Translations under genes and position numbers: made by a program
Notes under the pieces: model-generated
Told to the model about the DNA's origin: nothing
Database searches by the model: none
What the model saw: only the letters and a program-made list of their open reading frames with translations
Shown here: in pieces, positions 11,726 through 23,803 of the stretch
Position numbering within the stretch: position 1 is the first letter of the stretch
Layout of the letters: each line of letters begins with the position of its first letter
DNA from: Endomychus coccineus
Taxonomy: Eukaryota > Arthropoda > Insecta > Coleoptera > Endomychidae
DNA: 64,000 nt
Assembly (NCBI GenBank): GCA_958510875.1
Contig: OY294070.1
Coordinates: forward strand, 11,275,631 to 11,339,630
Direction of reading: 5' to 3'

Positions 11726-13135
11726 AAAGGACAAGAACATAATCACGAACAAGTCGACAGAGAAGAACATACATTTGGAAAGCACGTCTTGTAACAACAA
11801 TAATCAAACAATTCCGGGTAGGATACGAAATCCTCGCAATTAGAATTACGAGAAGGTTAATGCGTATAGACAAACATCTAAGCATAACATCTTCTTATAT
11901 CACTCACGATTTCATGTACCTAGTTATTATGAACCAGTGAAAGGTACAACACCCGATATTGTATCATCGACTCATCTTTTCCGCATAACGTTTTATAAAT
12001 TTTGGAGGGTATTCGCGGAATTCGTTCGGAACTCAGAAGTGAATCGTTATAGTTTCTAAAAGGGAATGAATAATTAAAATGAATGCGAAGTAAAATACAA
12101 ACACATTTCGTGTTAGAATCGATAGACAAAGTTTTATTTCAGTCAAAAATTACAAAAAAAAGTCGATGGAAGGGATGAAGCGAAAATCGGCGGAGCTCCT
12201 AAATGCTCTTACAAAAGAAGACTTCCAGCATTGCTTTGACCAATGGAAAAAACGAATGGAACGGTGTGTGGCGAGGGGGGGGGAGTACATTGAAGGGGAG
12301 CATTCGATGTAGATTAATTTTTAAAATTAGCATAAGCAGTCTCGTTATTCGATAGCTCAGACCTCGAATGCACACATTGATATGTTTATCGGTTGACATA
12401 TCAAGTCGTTAAATAGCGGGAGAATCAAACACATGGTGATAGGACATTAAAACGTGGGTATAAGTAGTTACATTTTTTATTTCGCGATGTCAAGAATTCC
12501 CAGATCGATGGGCACCCTCACGTCTCCCGCTAGTTACTGACTGATTCGCTTCGCTCAGACTAGTTTCGCAATGCCTACCGCACAAATTCTTCTCCTTGTC
12601 TGTCTTGTTGAACAATACAAGAGTCTGGGTCGCTTACACTCACAACATTATCCCTATAAGCGGTCTATCTGACTCAATCTGGGTAGATGGGCCAAAATGA
12701 ACAAATGATTTATACGACTTCAAAACGTTATCTAGGGGATTTCGAGGATGCTGGTTACGAATTGGGGGTCAAAAAATAATAATTTCAAAATGGTGACCTC
12801 GAAATGTCGCCTATGTCAAAAGTACTAAAAATTGAGAATTTCAACTGATTAACATAATCAAATATGGTAATCACCTAGAATTCAACATATACAGAAAATA
12901 CATTCAAACAAATAGGACCTACTCCTGCGGATTAAGTTCAGTAATTACTTATAAAATAGATTCATTTAATAGTCTTGTTCATAGATTATTAAACGTCCCT
13001 TTGAACCAGCGAAATTACACTAAACGTCAAAAGTCTTGGCCTCCCATTCAGTCTTGTTAATGAAATGTTTTGTTAGAAAAACAAAAGATATCTATCAAAG
13101 TATATTGTTTGTTCAATCTATTTCTTGTGAAAGCA
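11726..13135. other. Intergenic, nothing recognised
   Basis: AT-rich. A G-run lies near 12281-12290 and a less AT-rich patch at about 12490-12660. No domain-bearing frame or repeat partner noticed. Confidence 0.5.
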
Positions 13136-14165
13136 TTATTTTACACAAACTGGGATACTTAGAAAATTAAAAAGTAAGAAATGTGTGAATTTGTTGAAAA
13201 AAATTATTGAATAAAAAAGTAATGAAACATGTTGTTTACTGACTAATAGTCGGTATGACCTCCTCCACGTTGGAATAACATGTTGACACGTCTGTGCATT
13301 GAAATAATCAAGCGGTTCATAGTGTCTTGTGGAATATTGTTCCATTACCGCCACGACGACTAACTCGTCTGCAGTCTGAGGTGAGTTAATTCGATTGTGA
13401 ATGGCTCTACTCATGTAATCCCACATGTTTTCAATCGGATTCATATCCGGCGAGTTGGCTGGCCAATCCAATCTTTCGATAAGTCCTGCTTGAAGTGTAT
13501 CCTGCAGCCTTCTTGAGCGATGTGGTCGGGCGTTTTCGTCCATAAACACAAAATTTTCGCCTAATTCGTTACGTATGGGCGTAATAACCTGTTCGACGTA
13601 AATTTGGCTGGTCATATTCTGTGGAATGTGAATTAATGGGGTGCGGCGGTTAAACATTATTCCTCCCCAAAACATTACAGTACCTCCTTGATAGGGAGCA
13701 ACTTCCGGGGGAAAATTAAGTCGGTGTTGACGACCTGGTTCCCTCCAGACTCTTTGCCGATTGTCATCACTCACCAGTTCAAATCTGGTTTCGTCTGTGA
13801 ATAACACCCACCCCCACTGCTGCAAAAGCCAACCCCTGTGCTCTCGTGATCATCTGTGACGAGCTGCACGATGTCTTGGAAGTAACACGACCAAACGTAC
13901 ACTGATAGTGGCTTCTGAGAGCTGAAGCTGTGCGGTGTCTGCGAGCATATTGCACCAAATAACGATCTTCCCTTTCGTTAGGCACTCGAGGACATCCACT
14001 ACGTGGTCTGTTTTCCAGTGTATCGAATTCTTGGTACCTGTGAACTATTCGCACAACAGATGATCTAGGAATGCCCAACATTTCCGAGATCTGATGATCA
14101 GAGTGCCTTCCATCGTGTAAGCAATAATTCTTGCTTGATTAAACGCAGAAATTTTACGACATGAT
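13136..14165 (-). pseudogene. Tc1-like (DD34E) transposase, frameshifted, second Asp substituted
   Basis: From right to left on the minus strand: an N-terminal stretch KISAFNQARI near 14150; an HTH block (ISEMLGIPRSSVVRIVHRYQ) after a frameshift near 14100; then a second frameshift and a short deletion near 13850. The catalytic domain has the first Asp in LFTDETRF and the Glu in NSPDMNPIENMW. The second block reads FMDENARPH where the family usually has MDDNARPH. Counting back 34 residues from the Glu lands on this E, so the second catalytic Asp appears replaced by Glu. Together with the frameshifts the copy is dead. I could not define its TIRs. Confidence 0.85.
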
Positions 14166-14425
14166 AATCCAAAAAATCAAAAGAAATTAATACACTATTT
14201 GGCTGAATATGCTTTCACTGCCACTGCTGTCAAAACATTGATAATAAAGTCAGGATTCATTATTGACATCTCTTTTTTGTCTTTTTTATACCTTAAATAC
14301 ATGTTACTTTTTACCACAGTAAGAAAAATAATCGGGCTTAATTGAATCATTTGATATATAGGTGGTCCGAGACTCTTGACGTTGTGTGTATAACAACAAA
14401 GCTGAGAAATTCAGCAAATAGTGTT

Positions 14426-15245
14426 GGACAATGGTTACCACAAATCTTTAATCAATAATTCAATTTCTAAACATAAAAAGAAAATAAGACGGAACCAGTC
14501 AATCAAATTACAATGGGTTACCCTCAACTGGAGATAAATCGGAACTCAATAAATGAATTTTTCTCTTATACATTTTCATCCCTTCTAAATTACCCAAATA
14601 TCTGTACTGTGTATTAAAAGTGATAAATACTCTTGAGAAATGGTGTGACCTGTATTCAAAACATGCTGCCGCTGATTTTTCACCTTTATTCTTCTTTATA
14701 TGGGCAAAATGATCTTTATAAAGAGTTGAAACGTTCCTTCTAGTTTGACCCACATATCATTTTGAACACGACTCACAATTGATTTTGTAAATCCCCGATT
14801 TGTCAAAATCGGGTACTTTATCAAAGGTGTTGTCTAAACGCTGTTTTAGTTTGTTACATTTATTTATAAACTGGTTGTATTGCAAATTTAGAAGACAAAC
14901 TATGGAATTCATTAATTACTGAAGAATGATAAGTGAAACTGTTGAATTTCAGAGGTAATGGCTCTAATTTGGTTAGTTGGCTACGTTCCAATTTACTTTC
15001 TTGTTTAGAAATTGAATTATTGATCAAAGATTTGTGGTAACCATTGTCCAACGCAATTTGCTGAAGTTCTTCAACTTCGTTGTTATAATTTTGGTGACTC
15101 AAAGGGACGTTCAATTTCAATTTATTATTTAGTTTACTCTGATGATGGCTACTTGGTACTTGGCAGCCGAAGGGTCCTCAGTACTTTAGTAGTATTTTTA
15201 GTGGATAAGAGTGATTATTTCTTACCTATAGTGTTATAATATATG
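14426..15245. mobile_element. Penelope-like element family D, internally inverted copy
   Basis: Three blocks. (1) 14426-14510 plus strand encodes DNGYHKSLINNSISK. (2) 15120-14508 minus strand encodes the same DNGYHKSLINNSISK, the RT-nuclease linker (FNSFTYHSS...), and a GIY-YIG remnant GQTRRNVSTLYKDHFAH at 14753-14690. A stop replaces a residue just before the YVGQT-like motif. (3) 15139-15240 plus strand is the hammerhead-like 3' end. The 14426-14480 sequence is the reverse complement of 15002-15054. This plus/minus/plus arrangement fits the inverted, 5'-truncated insertions typical of PLEs. Confidence 0.75.
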
Positions 15246-15880
15246 CACAATGTGAACTCTTCCACCTTTGATCAAGTTTTCAACTTCGACAAGGAGGGAT
15301 CGAGCATGTCCCAGCCTCCAAACTTATCATTTTCAACCGATGAGACATAGTAACTAATCCCCCCTTGATACTTTAAGAGAATATCCGACTTTGGTTGAAC
15401 TATGTGTGTAGCCGAGGCCTTCAAACAATACTCGAAAAGAACGAGTGATTCACAAGATTATTTCCTTGTATTTTCTGAATAAATCTGCTAAATAAATATA
15501 CGTTATTTGTTTAAGTATTATTAGGTATTTATGTTAACGATATAAGTGCTTTTAAATTTTACAATCAAAATCAACATCCTTGTTTCTAGATATTCATCGA
15601 ATTCAATTCATACGATGTATGTTCCATAATGTGGTGTTCAATTTTTTTACCGATACACTCCTTCCAGTGGTGTTTCCACTGTAAGCGTGGGATAGTTTTG
15701 GGATGTCCCTCCGTTTGATTTCCTGTTTTTCCACAAATTGCTCCTCAAACATGTCGAAATTTCAGGAATATTATGATGGATGAATTCCATCATCACATTA
15801 ACTTTTTACTGAACCTGACATATATCTAGATTCATTATATTATAGTAAATGAAGCCCAAAATCGACCAGGCTAACCAAAA
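15246..15880. other. Intergenic, nothing recognised
   Basis: AT-rich unique-looking DNA between two elements. No convincing coding frame. Confidence 0.5.
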
Positions 15881-17203
15881 CTTTTTTTATGGATCGATTT
15901 TGATCTGTGAGGGCTCATTTGAATCGTCTTGATACCTTAATCAAGACCATTCTTGGTCTCTGACAAATTGTTTATTTTGTTAATAAACAGTAAATAGTAC
16001 CAAAACAATTTGTAAACACTATTTTCCATTGATTTTAAGCAGGTAGAGCGTATTTTCCGATAACCAGTATTTATTTGATGATTATAACAATTTGTTAATT
16101 AACAAATAAATAAAAAAAATAAAAAATTTCCTAAATATTCGAGATTAGAGTTATTTTCGGATAATTTAAACCTTTCAAACACAAATTTCATGTCATGTCA
16201 GAGTCATTTTATTTTTTTGTTAATTTGCTAACTAACAAATTGTTCATTAGCTAAAATTCTATTGGTAACTGATTGAAAAATGAACATCACATTCATGTTT
16301 AACAGGTCCTAATTATCCGAAAATGATTCTAATGTCTAATATTTAGAAAACACCTATTTTTTGCTAATTTTTTAAATAAGAAATTATTGATTAACTTATC
16401 AAATAAGCAACTAATTAAAAAATGGACATCAAATTCATGTTTAGTGAGTTAAAGTTAACCGAAAAAGACTCTAATCTCGAAAATTTAGGAAACTTTTATT
16501 TTTTGTTAATTTGTTGACTAAGAAATTCTTTATTAACTAATTGAATTAGCAAATAATTTAAAAATGGACATCTAATTCATGTTTACTGAGATAAAGTTAT
16601 CCGAAAATGACTCTAATGTCGAATATTCAAAAAGCTTTTATTTTTTGTAAATTTGTTAAGTGAGAAATTGTTCATTATCTAATTAAATCAGCCATTAATT
16701 AGAAAAATGACATCAAATTCATGTTTAGTGAGTTACTTATCCGAAAATGACTCTAATCTCGGATATTTAGAAAATTTTGATTTTTTTTGTGAATTTAATA
16801 ATTCAAAAATTGTTTATTAACTAATTATATCAGCAGCCAATTGAAAACTGGACATCAAATTCGTGTTTAAAGGGTCCAAATTATCCAAAAATAACTCTAA
16901 TCTCGAATATTTAGGAAATTTTGATTTTTTTTATTAATTTGTTAATTAACAAATAGTTTATTTAATAACAAACTGTTATGAACATCGAATAAACACTGCA
17001 TATCGGTCCAATAAATTAAAAAATACATTCTACCTGCTTAAAAATCAATAGAAAATAGCGTTTAAAATTTTTTTTCCCCCTATTTATTGTTTATTAACAA
17101 AATAAACAGTTTGTCAAGCACCAAAAGTAGTAAGCTTTGATCTAGGTGTCAAGATGAATCGAATAAGCTCTCACAGATCAAAATCGATACATAAGAAAAA
17201 AAT
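15881..17203. mobile_element. Foldback (TIR) element with internal ~142-bp satellite
   Basis: The left arm, starting at TTTTTTTATGGATCGATTTT near 15882, matches the reverse complement of the right arm ending near 17203. Shared words are ATCGATTTTGATCTGTGAG and TGTTTATTTTGTTAATAAAC. The arms extend inward through GCAGGTAGA/TCTACCTGC for about 200 bp with scattered differences. Between the arms five tandem units carry CCGAAAATGACTCTAAT(C/G)TC near 16325, 16468, 16609, 16749 and 16892 (spacing 140-143 bp). The element has no coding capacity and is non-autonomous; the mobilising superfamily is unknown. Confidence 0.8.
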
Positions 17204-17794
17204 TAGTAATCAACTCCCCCATTTACTGAACTAATATACAGTGTGTCAAAGTTTTGAGGATATGTCAACAAAGCAATTACTTCGAATTCCCCAATTTAGT
17301 TCATAGCAATCAAAAGCAGTCACTATCACAATCAATTACCATTACTGTAATTTTAGCTGGAATGCATAAATTATGTCATATATTTCATTAGTACTTTCTT
17401 GCATGATATATACGCTGTACAAAGTGCTAAGCCTATTACACTTAGCTTCAGGCGTCAGTAAAGAAAACGAAAATTCAGGTTTTCGTACATTTGAGGAATT
17501 TTTCAATTAAAGTGCGTTTAAATATTAAAACTACGATGGTAAGTGCTAACTAGTGCGCGGAATTCCAGGCAAATACTCTATTACCTTATCTTGATAAGTA
17601 TAATACCACTTTTATTCTCCACCTTGAATAATATTCAGCGTTACGTTTTACCATTGTCAATCACAATGTTTTTTAATATGTTTAGTTGGTAACTCGGGAT
17701 TTAAGGACAATTACTGCATGACTGATGCCCAGAGAGCACCATTAGAAATGGCGTATTGTCCCCTCAACTACCACCACCACTAGAGCGAAAGTAC
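17204..17794. other. Intergenic, nothing recognised
   Basis: AT-rich; no domain-bearing frame or repeat partner noticed. Confidence 0.5.
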
Positions 17795-18365
17795 CTTAAT
17801 GGAGTAAGGAACTTGAAAAGTGCAAGAGGGAAACGAGGAATCTCTTTAATAGAGCTAGGGGAGTCAGGACCAAGAAGGTCTGGGATCGGCACAAAATCAT
17901 AGGCAATATAAGCACCTCTTGAGAAAGTCGCAAAGAACTTCTTGGGAGAATATCTGCTCTTGAACTGAGCACGGCAAAACCAAAATACTGGCAGGCAACA
18001 GGGGAGGTAGTCTGCCCGACTGGGTCCTCGAGGCTTGCCAGGGATAACAGGGGGATCCTTAACAGGCTAGCCGGTGGAAACAGCTTCAATCTGGCCTGGA
18101 TTCCAGGTCACTCAGGTTGGAAAAGGAATGAGAGACCTGACAAACTGACCAGAGACGGGACCAAATTGGACGGTCGAGAAGATACCCTTGCAGGTACCCT
18201 CTACAACGGGGTATGCAGATCTTGCGAAACTATCTGAGATCAACATGCCTCAGCATGGAAAAGCATTGATTACTGCCGAACTGCCAAAATGCTGCTTGGC
18301 AATGCGGGGGAAACAGAATGGAGTCGTCAACCCACTTTCATTCTGAATGTCCTGCGCTCATTGGA
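17795..18365 (+). pseudogene. RNase H-bearing LINE fragment, internally deleted
   Basis: The plus-strand frame first reads KELEKCKRETRNLFNRARG, typical of the linker between endonuclease and RT. It then jumps past any RT to AWIPGHSGWKRNERPDKL, the RNase H block normally reading W.PGH.G..GNE.AD.LAR. A degraded C-terminal stretch with KMLLGNAGETEW follows. The GNE.AD residues are altered (RNERPD), so RNase H would be inactive. The missing RT implies a large internal deletion or two adjacent fragments. The long minus-strand frame opposite (17796-18089) is a shadow. Confidence 0.65.
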
Positions 18366-18689
18366 ACAATGGTTTTGTATTTAAATATTCTTTTACGTAG
18401 ATATGTATATTATGTAACGCTTGCACATATTCCTTAAGATACAGATGGGTATCATCGTCTAACGTGAGCCACCTGTACATGAGCAGCACACTCCTTTAAT
18501 TTTTATTTTGTTCTTAGCCCATAAATCTGTTTGTAGAGTACAATTAATTGAGTTCCTTCTCAGTTACATTCAATCATGTCTGAATTACATTCTGTTTTCT
18601 AAATTACCTACATGTGACAAATCTGAAATACATTTAACTCTTTCTGAATTACATTTTACGCTGCTGAATTACAATTATTTTTTTATACT
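18366..18689. other. Intergenic, AT-rich
   Basis: No feature recognised. GAATTACATT-like words recur loosely at 18578-18670, too irregular to call a repeat. Confidence 0.4.
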
Positions 18690-18957
18690 TTGTTTGTATG
18701 AAAGGGTAAACAACCTGCAGAAAACTGGTGTACATTCCTTGAGAACGACAGGTGGAATTTCGTCTGGCCCCAGACTTTTCGGTATTGAGATCAAGCATAA
18801 TGTGCCTAATTGTGCGATGACGAAAGACAATTTCAGGCATAGGGCTCACAATGACAGCAATATTAGGAGGGTCCTTCCCTTTTGGATCCAAAGTGGAATT
18901 TGCTAGAAACATTTCAGTTGGCTTTTTCTTATGGCGTAGTAGGCAGTGTGCCATCAT
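18690..18957 (-). pseudogene. Jockey-like LINE fragment, endonuclease-RT linker
   Basis: Minus-strand frame contains NSTLDPKGKDPP, MPEIVFRHRTIRHIMLDLNT and then, with a frameshift, the remains of the (S)SGPD(G/E)IPPVVLK block (seen as GARRNSTCRS). This is the segment just upstream of the RT fingers in jockey-type ORF2 proteins. No RT catalytic motif remains. The same block appears in another fragment at 49520-49600. Confidence 0.7.
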
Positions 18958-19165
18958 CTAGCCAAAGATGATTTACATCTGATTTACAACATCTTTTTTC
19001 TGAATTACGATTGGAAAAGTGTAGACACAAGTATATGGAAGGCTGAAATAAAAACCATGTGGAATCTAGAAACGCAATATAGATTTCTAGTTGTTTACAT
19101 TTCCTATTTTATCTATGATTATTTGATGATTGTTTAGTTTTTAATTTTATATACAGAGTGATCCG

Positions 19166-20425
19166 AGAATTCTTAGTTTGCTAAGAAACAAAGAGAAATA
19201 GAACAATCCACTTTGATTATAATATCAATACAACAAAGTTATTAACATTATATCTCTTGTATCTCCAACTTCAATAAATTATCTTAGAAAATTTTGATTT
19301 TTTTTGTGAATTTAATAATTCAAAAATTGTTTATTAACTAATTATATCAGCAGCCAATCGAAAACTGGACATCAAATTCGTGTTTAAAGGGTCCAAATTA
19401 TCCAAAAATTACTCTAATCTCGAATATTTAGGAAATTTTGATTATTTTGTCAATTTAATAATACAAAAATTGCTTATTAACTAATTATATCAATAACTGA
19501 TTGGAAACTGGACATCAAATTCGTGTTTAAAGGGTCCACATTATCCGAAAATAACTCTAATCTCGAATATTTAGAAAATTTTGATTTTTTTTATCAATTT
19601 GTTAATTAACAAACTGTTTATTTATTAACAAATTGTTATAGACATCGAGAATTCTTAGTCTGCTAAGAAACAAAGAGAAATAGAACAATCCACTTTGATT
19701 ATAATATCAATACAACAAAGTTATTAACATTATATCTCTTGTATCTCCAACTTCAATAAATTATCTTAGAAAATTTTGATTTTTTTTGTGAATTTAATAA
19801 TTCAAAAATTGTTTATTAACTAATTATATCAGCAGCTAATCGAAAACTGGACATCAAATTCGTGTTTAAAGGGTCCAAATTATCCAAAAATTACTCTAAT
19901 CTCGAATATTTAGGAAATTTTGAGTTTTTTCATTAATTTGTTAATTGACAAATTGATTATTTATTAACAAATTGTTATAGACAACGAATAAACACTGCAT
20001 AATTAAATTAGCCATTAATTAGAAAAAGGGAAAAACTCATCTTAAGTGAGTTAAAGTTATCCGAAAATGACTCTAATATCGAATATTTAGGAAATTTTGA
20101 TTATTTTGTCAATTTAATAATACAAAAATTGCTTATTAACTAATTATATCAATTGAAAACTGGACATCAAATTCGTGTTTAAAGGGTCCACATTATCCGA
20201 AAATAACTCTAATCTCGAATATTTAGAAAATTTTGATTTTTTTTATCAATTTGTTAATTAACAAACTGTTTATTTATTAACAAATTGTTATAGACATCGA
20301 GAATTCTTAGTTTGCTAAGAAACAAAGAGAAATAGAACAATCCACTTTGATTATAATATCAATACAACAAAGTTATTAACATTATATCTCTTGTATCTCC
20401 AACTTCAATAAATTATCTTATTTTC
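19166..20425 (+). repeat. Higher-order repeat array related to the 15.9-17.2 kb satellite
   Basis: A ~120-bp block starting CGAGAATTCTTAGT(T/C)TGCTAA and ending AACTTCAATAAATTATCTTA occurs three times (starts near 19168, 19648, 20299). The first two copies are followed by 2-4 units of the satellite with CTCTAATCTCGAATATTTAG. The larger period is therefore ~480 then ~650 bp. The third block is followed by unique DNA (TTTTCCAAAC). This suggests duplication of a flank plus a satellite element rather than simple slippage. Confidence 0.8.
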
Positions 20426-21369
20426 CAAACAACATTTAATTTCATATTGTTGTCCTCTTCCTATATAAACGGAAGTGTCGACCTTGAAAACATCTTCATC
20501 GAGCAGAAAATAATCGGCAGTGTACAAATTTTCAGATATTGCTTGTTGAATATTCCAATTACACTGGGAATTTTGAAAAATCTCCAAATAGAATAACAAA
20601 TTGTATAAACGTTTGGAAAAAATCTAATACTCTCCCCAATACGATGCTTAGTAGTTAGTTCATGTTTAAACTGCAAGTCTATAATAGTGTATAATATATT
20701 ATAAAAAATTACGGAGTGGGGCTACTTGAATGTTGCTCAGAGGCGTCACGAGGCATAAAGCCGGCCCTGACTGTTACAAAACGTGTTATAGGAAGGAATA
20801 ACAACCCATATTAGGTAAACGCAATTTTGATAATATTTGTGAACCTAATCAAGTCATGTGGAATTTGACGAATAGATTATGTACTAATTATGATTTAAAT
20901 GAAGGAAATCCATATTTGTCTATTGGGGAATAGGTGAACTAGTTTAAACACAAACCGATTGAAGGAGTTATTTCACAATTATTTATTACGCAATTCAATA
21001 TTGTTTGGAAACAAAACATTTAGGCTCGTTCGTTTAACTCAATAATATTTCACTGTATAGTAAATATTTATAATTCATTTTTAATTGTTTTTGATTAATT
21101 GTATAAACTGAAACATTTATCAGCCATGAATTGGGCGGGAATTCCAGTAAGTTCATGGTGAACACTCATATTACTATTTATTATTATTGAATTATAATAG
21201 ATTTACAGAAAGTTCTTGGTGGAACAATATCGATTAACGATACGAATATTTAATTCTCTTAAATGTTCCTGACAATTGTTTATCGAACGATTCCAATGCC
21301 TACGTCCTATCTCAACATTCCATCGCTGATACAAACGATATTCGATAAATAGTCAAAATATGCTATAAG
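20426..21369. other. Intergenic, nothing recognised
   Basis: AT-rich; overlapping minus-strand short frames at 20405-20676 have no recognised motif. Confidence 0.5.
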
Positions 21370-22760
21370 TACAGCGTGTCCCAGTTATAATCTCCCAAAT
21401 TTCATCAGTCGATAGTACATCGAAAAATAAATCGACATGCATAATATAATTTTCTAAGCCCTTCAAAATTCGATTTTAAGAATCTCTCTCTGACCTCTAT
21501 TACGATTTGGACAAAATTTTGTTCTCCTGAAACAGATACCTATTATTTAACTCTGGAAACATTCGACTAAGTTGTCCAGTAACGCATTTAAAGGGGGTCG
21601 CTTCCCCTTACCCACTTTATGTCCTACGCCAATGGATAATTTTCAAAAATTATACATTTTGTTCTTCGTTCAATTAAAAAAAAGACATTCTTGGAAATTT
21701 TTGATTAGAGGAGGAGTTTTTCAAATAAATGGAGTTTAAGGTTAGAAAAAACCAAAACACCCACCTATAAAAGTAAAATGGCTATTATTCTGAACATCTG
21801 TTATAATTTGTGATCTTTATAATGTGTGCGATTGGTTCGAAAAAGTTGTTTTGCTCAAAAATAACATTTATTGTGTGTATCTTAACATTTAAATGAAAGA
21901 AAAACCTTGTAAATGGTTGTAATCAAAATGTTCATCATCATTTGAGGGGAGGGGCTAGGCCCCCAAATGCACTAAGGCCACTTAGTTGGGCCCATTGTGC
22001 GCCCCATGATCGGAGCCTATTCTATTCTAGCAGGTTTGTGGCCCGCCGGAAACTCAGAATATTGCTAGTGCTAGCTTCCATGAGTTCTTCTGGGAGCAGT
22101 TTTGCTTCTCCGAAGTGTCGGTGCCTGAAAGATGCTAATGCTAGGCATCCCAACAGGATGTGAGACACTTTTTCCGCCCCTCTGCATTTCCTAACTACTG
22201 GGCATCTGTGATGCCCATAGTGTGGGAATGTTTGTTGAGACGACAGTGACCAGTTAGGATTTCAGTCATTTCTCTGATATCTCTTCTGTTCAGAGAAAGG
22301 AGTTTCTTTGAGAACCTAGGCACAGGCTCTTTGATGAAGAGTTTGGCCTGCCTCATGCATGGTGATTCTTGTGACAGCAGGTGCAGTAAGCGCCTAGAGT
22401 CACTGAGATAGTGATCCTCGGCCTTTTTTTTAGATTTTACACGAATATCTTTTTTCAAATTGAATGAAGAATGAATAGTCATTTTTGTAATATATGCAAT
22501 GGTGTAGAAAATAGGGTGAGGAACGAGGAACAATCCCCTCTGTAGCTTCGCTACAGGACATTTTTGAGATTTATTTCTAGTGTCAAATAGAAGGTGTCTA
22601 TTTTAGAACTACTTGATACTCAAACCAAACGATAAAAACGATAAGGCCTCTATCTTACTCAGACATCGTTTCTGAAGAAAGTTACATCATGGATCTCGAC
22701 TTGCTTTTCGATATACTATCGCCTGCTGAAGTTTGCTAAATTACAACTGGGACACCCTAT
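21370..22760. mobile_element. TIR element beginning TACAG.GTGTCCCAGTT, with a LINE tail inside
   Basis: The left end from 21370 (GTGTCCCAGTTATAAT, then CGATAGTACATCGAAAA) is the imperfect inverse of the right end up to 22760 (AACTGGGACACCCTA preceded by TATACTATCG). Arms of about 70 bp are recognisable. The start resembles Tc1/mariner-type MITE ends with TA flanks. The interior carries a minus-strand LINE tail (21940-22430). No transposase is visible, so the element is non-autonomous. Confidence 0.7.
21940..22430 (-). pseudogene. RNase H-type LINE, 3' terminal part
   Basis: The minus-strand frame up to about 22195 reads REMTEILTGHCRLNKHSHTM then GITDAQ and a stop. RNase H-type LINEs have LTGHC.L..HL..MG......CR.C here, just before the zinc knuckle. 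Later frames give degraded GNAEGRKKCLTSCW. A related minus-strand copy is at 35945-37140. It lies inside the TIR element 21370-22760, so it either inserted later or was captured. Confidence 0.65.
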
Positions 22761-23452
22761 TTGAAATTTTTTGAAACAAACTCACTTTATTCAGGTGGGT
22801 TCTTTGAAATTACAACTTACTTATTTCCTCGAAATCTTTCGTACTTTCTAATCGTTTCGAAAGATTTAAATAGGAACCTTCGTTGGTACTTGTTATTCTT
22901 CAATGTAGATTTTCTTTTCCCAATCTCAAAATTTTTACGTTTTCTTGGTATCTTGGCTCTTTAATACTACTAAAAATAAAATAAGTTTTTTCTTTTTGAT
23001 GTTTCGATATTTCATTTATATTTTTATCAAAAATTGTATGTTAATTAGTGTTTCCATGTAATTTAGAAAAGAATAGATGACTTTGATCATTGAAATGGTT
23101 CTGCAGCCGACTTGTTTTTTAAAATCCGATTAAAACTACAGAAAACATTGAATTGGTTGCGTGTGAAAGAGTAATGTATGGCTAATTATCGAATTGATTT
23201 ACTTGAAATGGATTGAATCTAGCCAATTGAATACCTAAGATACTATACTATGATTTAAAAATCTAAATATAATCATGATTATTATATGGATTACTTATTC
23301 TATGATTTACATTTCATTTCTATTACTAATAACCACGTTTTTTATTTCAAAAATGTCTTCATCATAAATGTAACAATTTCAGATAATATGTTATCTTTTC
23401 AGGTTTAATTAAATAGACAATAGAAAATGGTAATCAAAATATCTGAATTTGG
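22761..23452. other. Intergenic, nothing recognised
   Basis: AT-rich; no domain-bearing frame. Confidence 0.5.
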
Positions 23453-23803
23453 CTAAGTTTGAATCAGGTTGTTATGAAGTTTTGAAAGATTAGAATCAAT
23501 TTCATTATTAACACTATTGTTTCTTCCAATTTCGATACTTTCTAATATTAAACATTTTTTATTATTTTTTTTAACATTCAAAATTTTTGTATTGTTGTAG
23601 TCAAATGAATGGTTTGTGTCTTTTATATGTTCATTATGTGCAGTGGGTGAATCGATACTTTCTAATATTAAACGTTTATCATTATTTTTTTTAACATTCA
23701 AAATTGTTGTATTGTTGTAGTCAAATGAATGGTTTGTGTCTTTCATATGTTCACTATGTGCAGTGGGTGAATTTTTTGTATATTTATGCCCATCTTTTAT
23801 CAA
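23453..23803 (-). pseudogene. Penelope-like GIY-YIG C-terminal fragment with an in-frame 120-bp duplication
   Basis: The minus-strand frame contains TAHSEHMKDTNHSFDYNN followed by ILNVKKNN and LILESI, then the same block again (TAHNEHIKDTNHSFDYNN... LILESIEIGRNNSVN). It ends with LHNNLIQT. In PLEs this block (H..TNH.FD....IL......+.ILE...I) closes the GIY-YIG domain. The DNA word TCGATACTTTCTAATATTAA starts the units at 23532 and 23652, a period of exactly 120 bp (40 codons), so the duplication keeps frame. The GIY and YIG residues themselves are absent. Confidence 0.75.
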
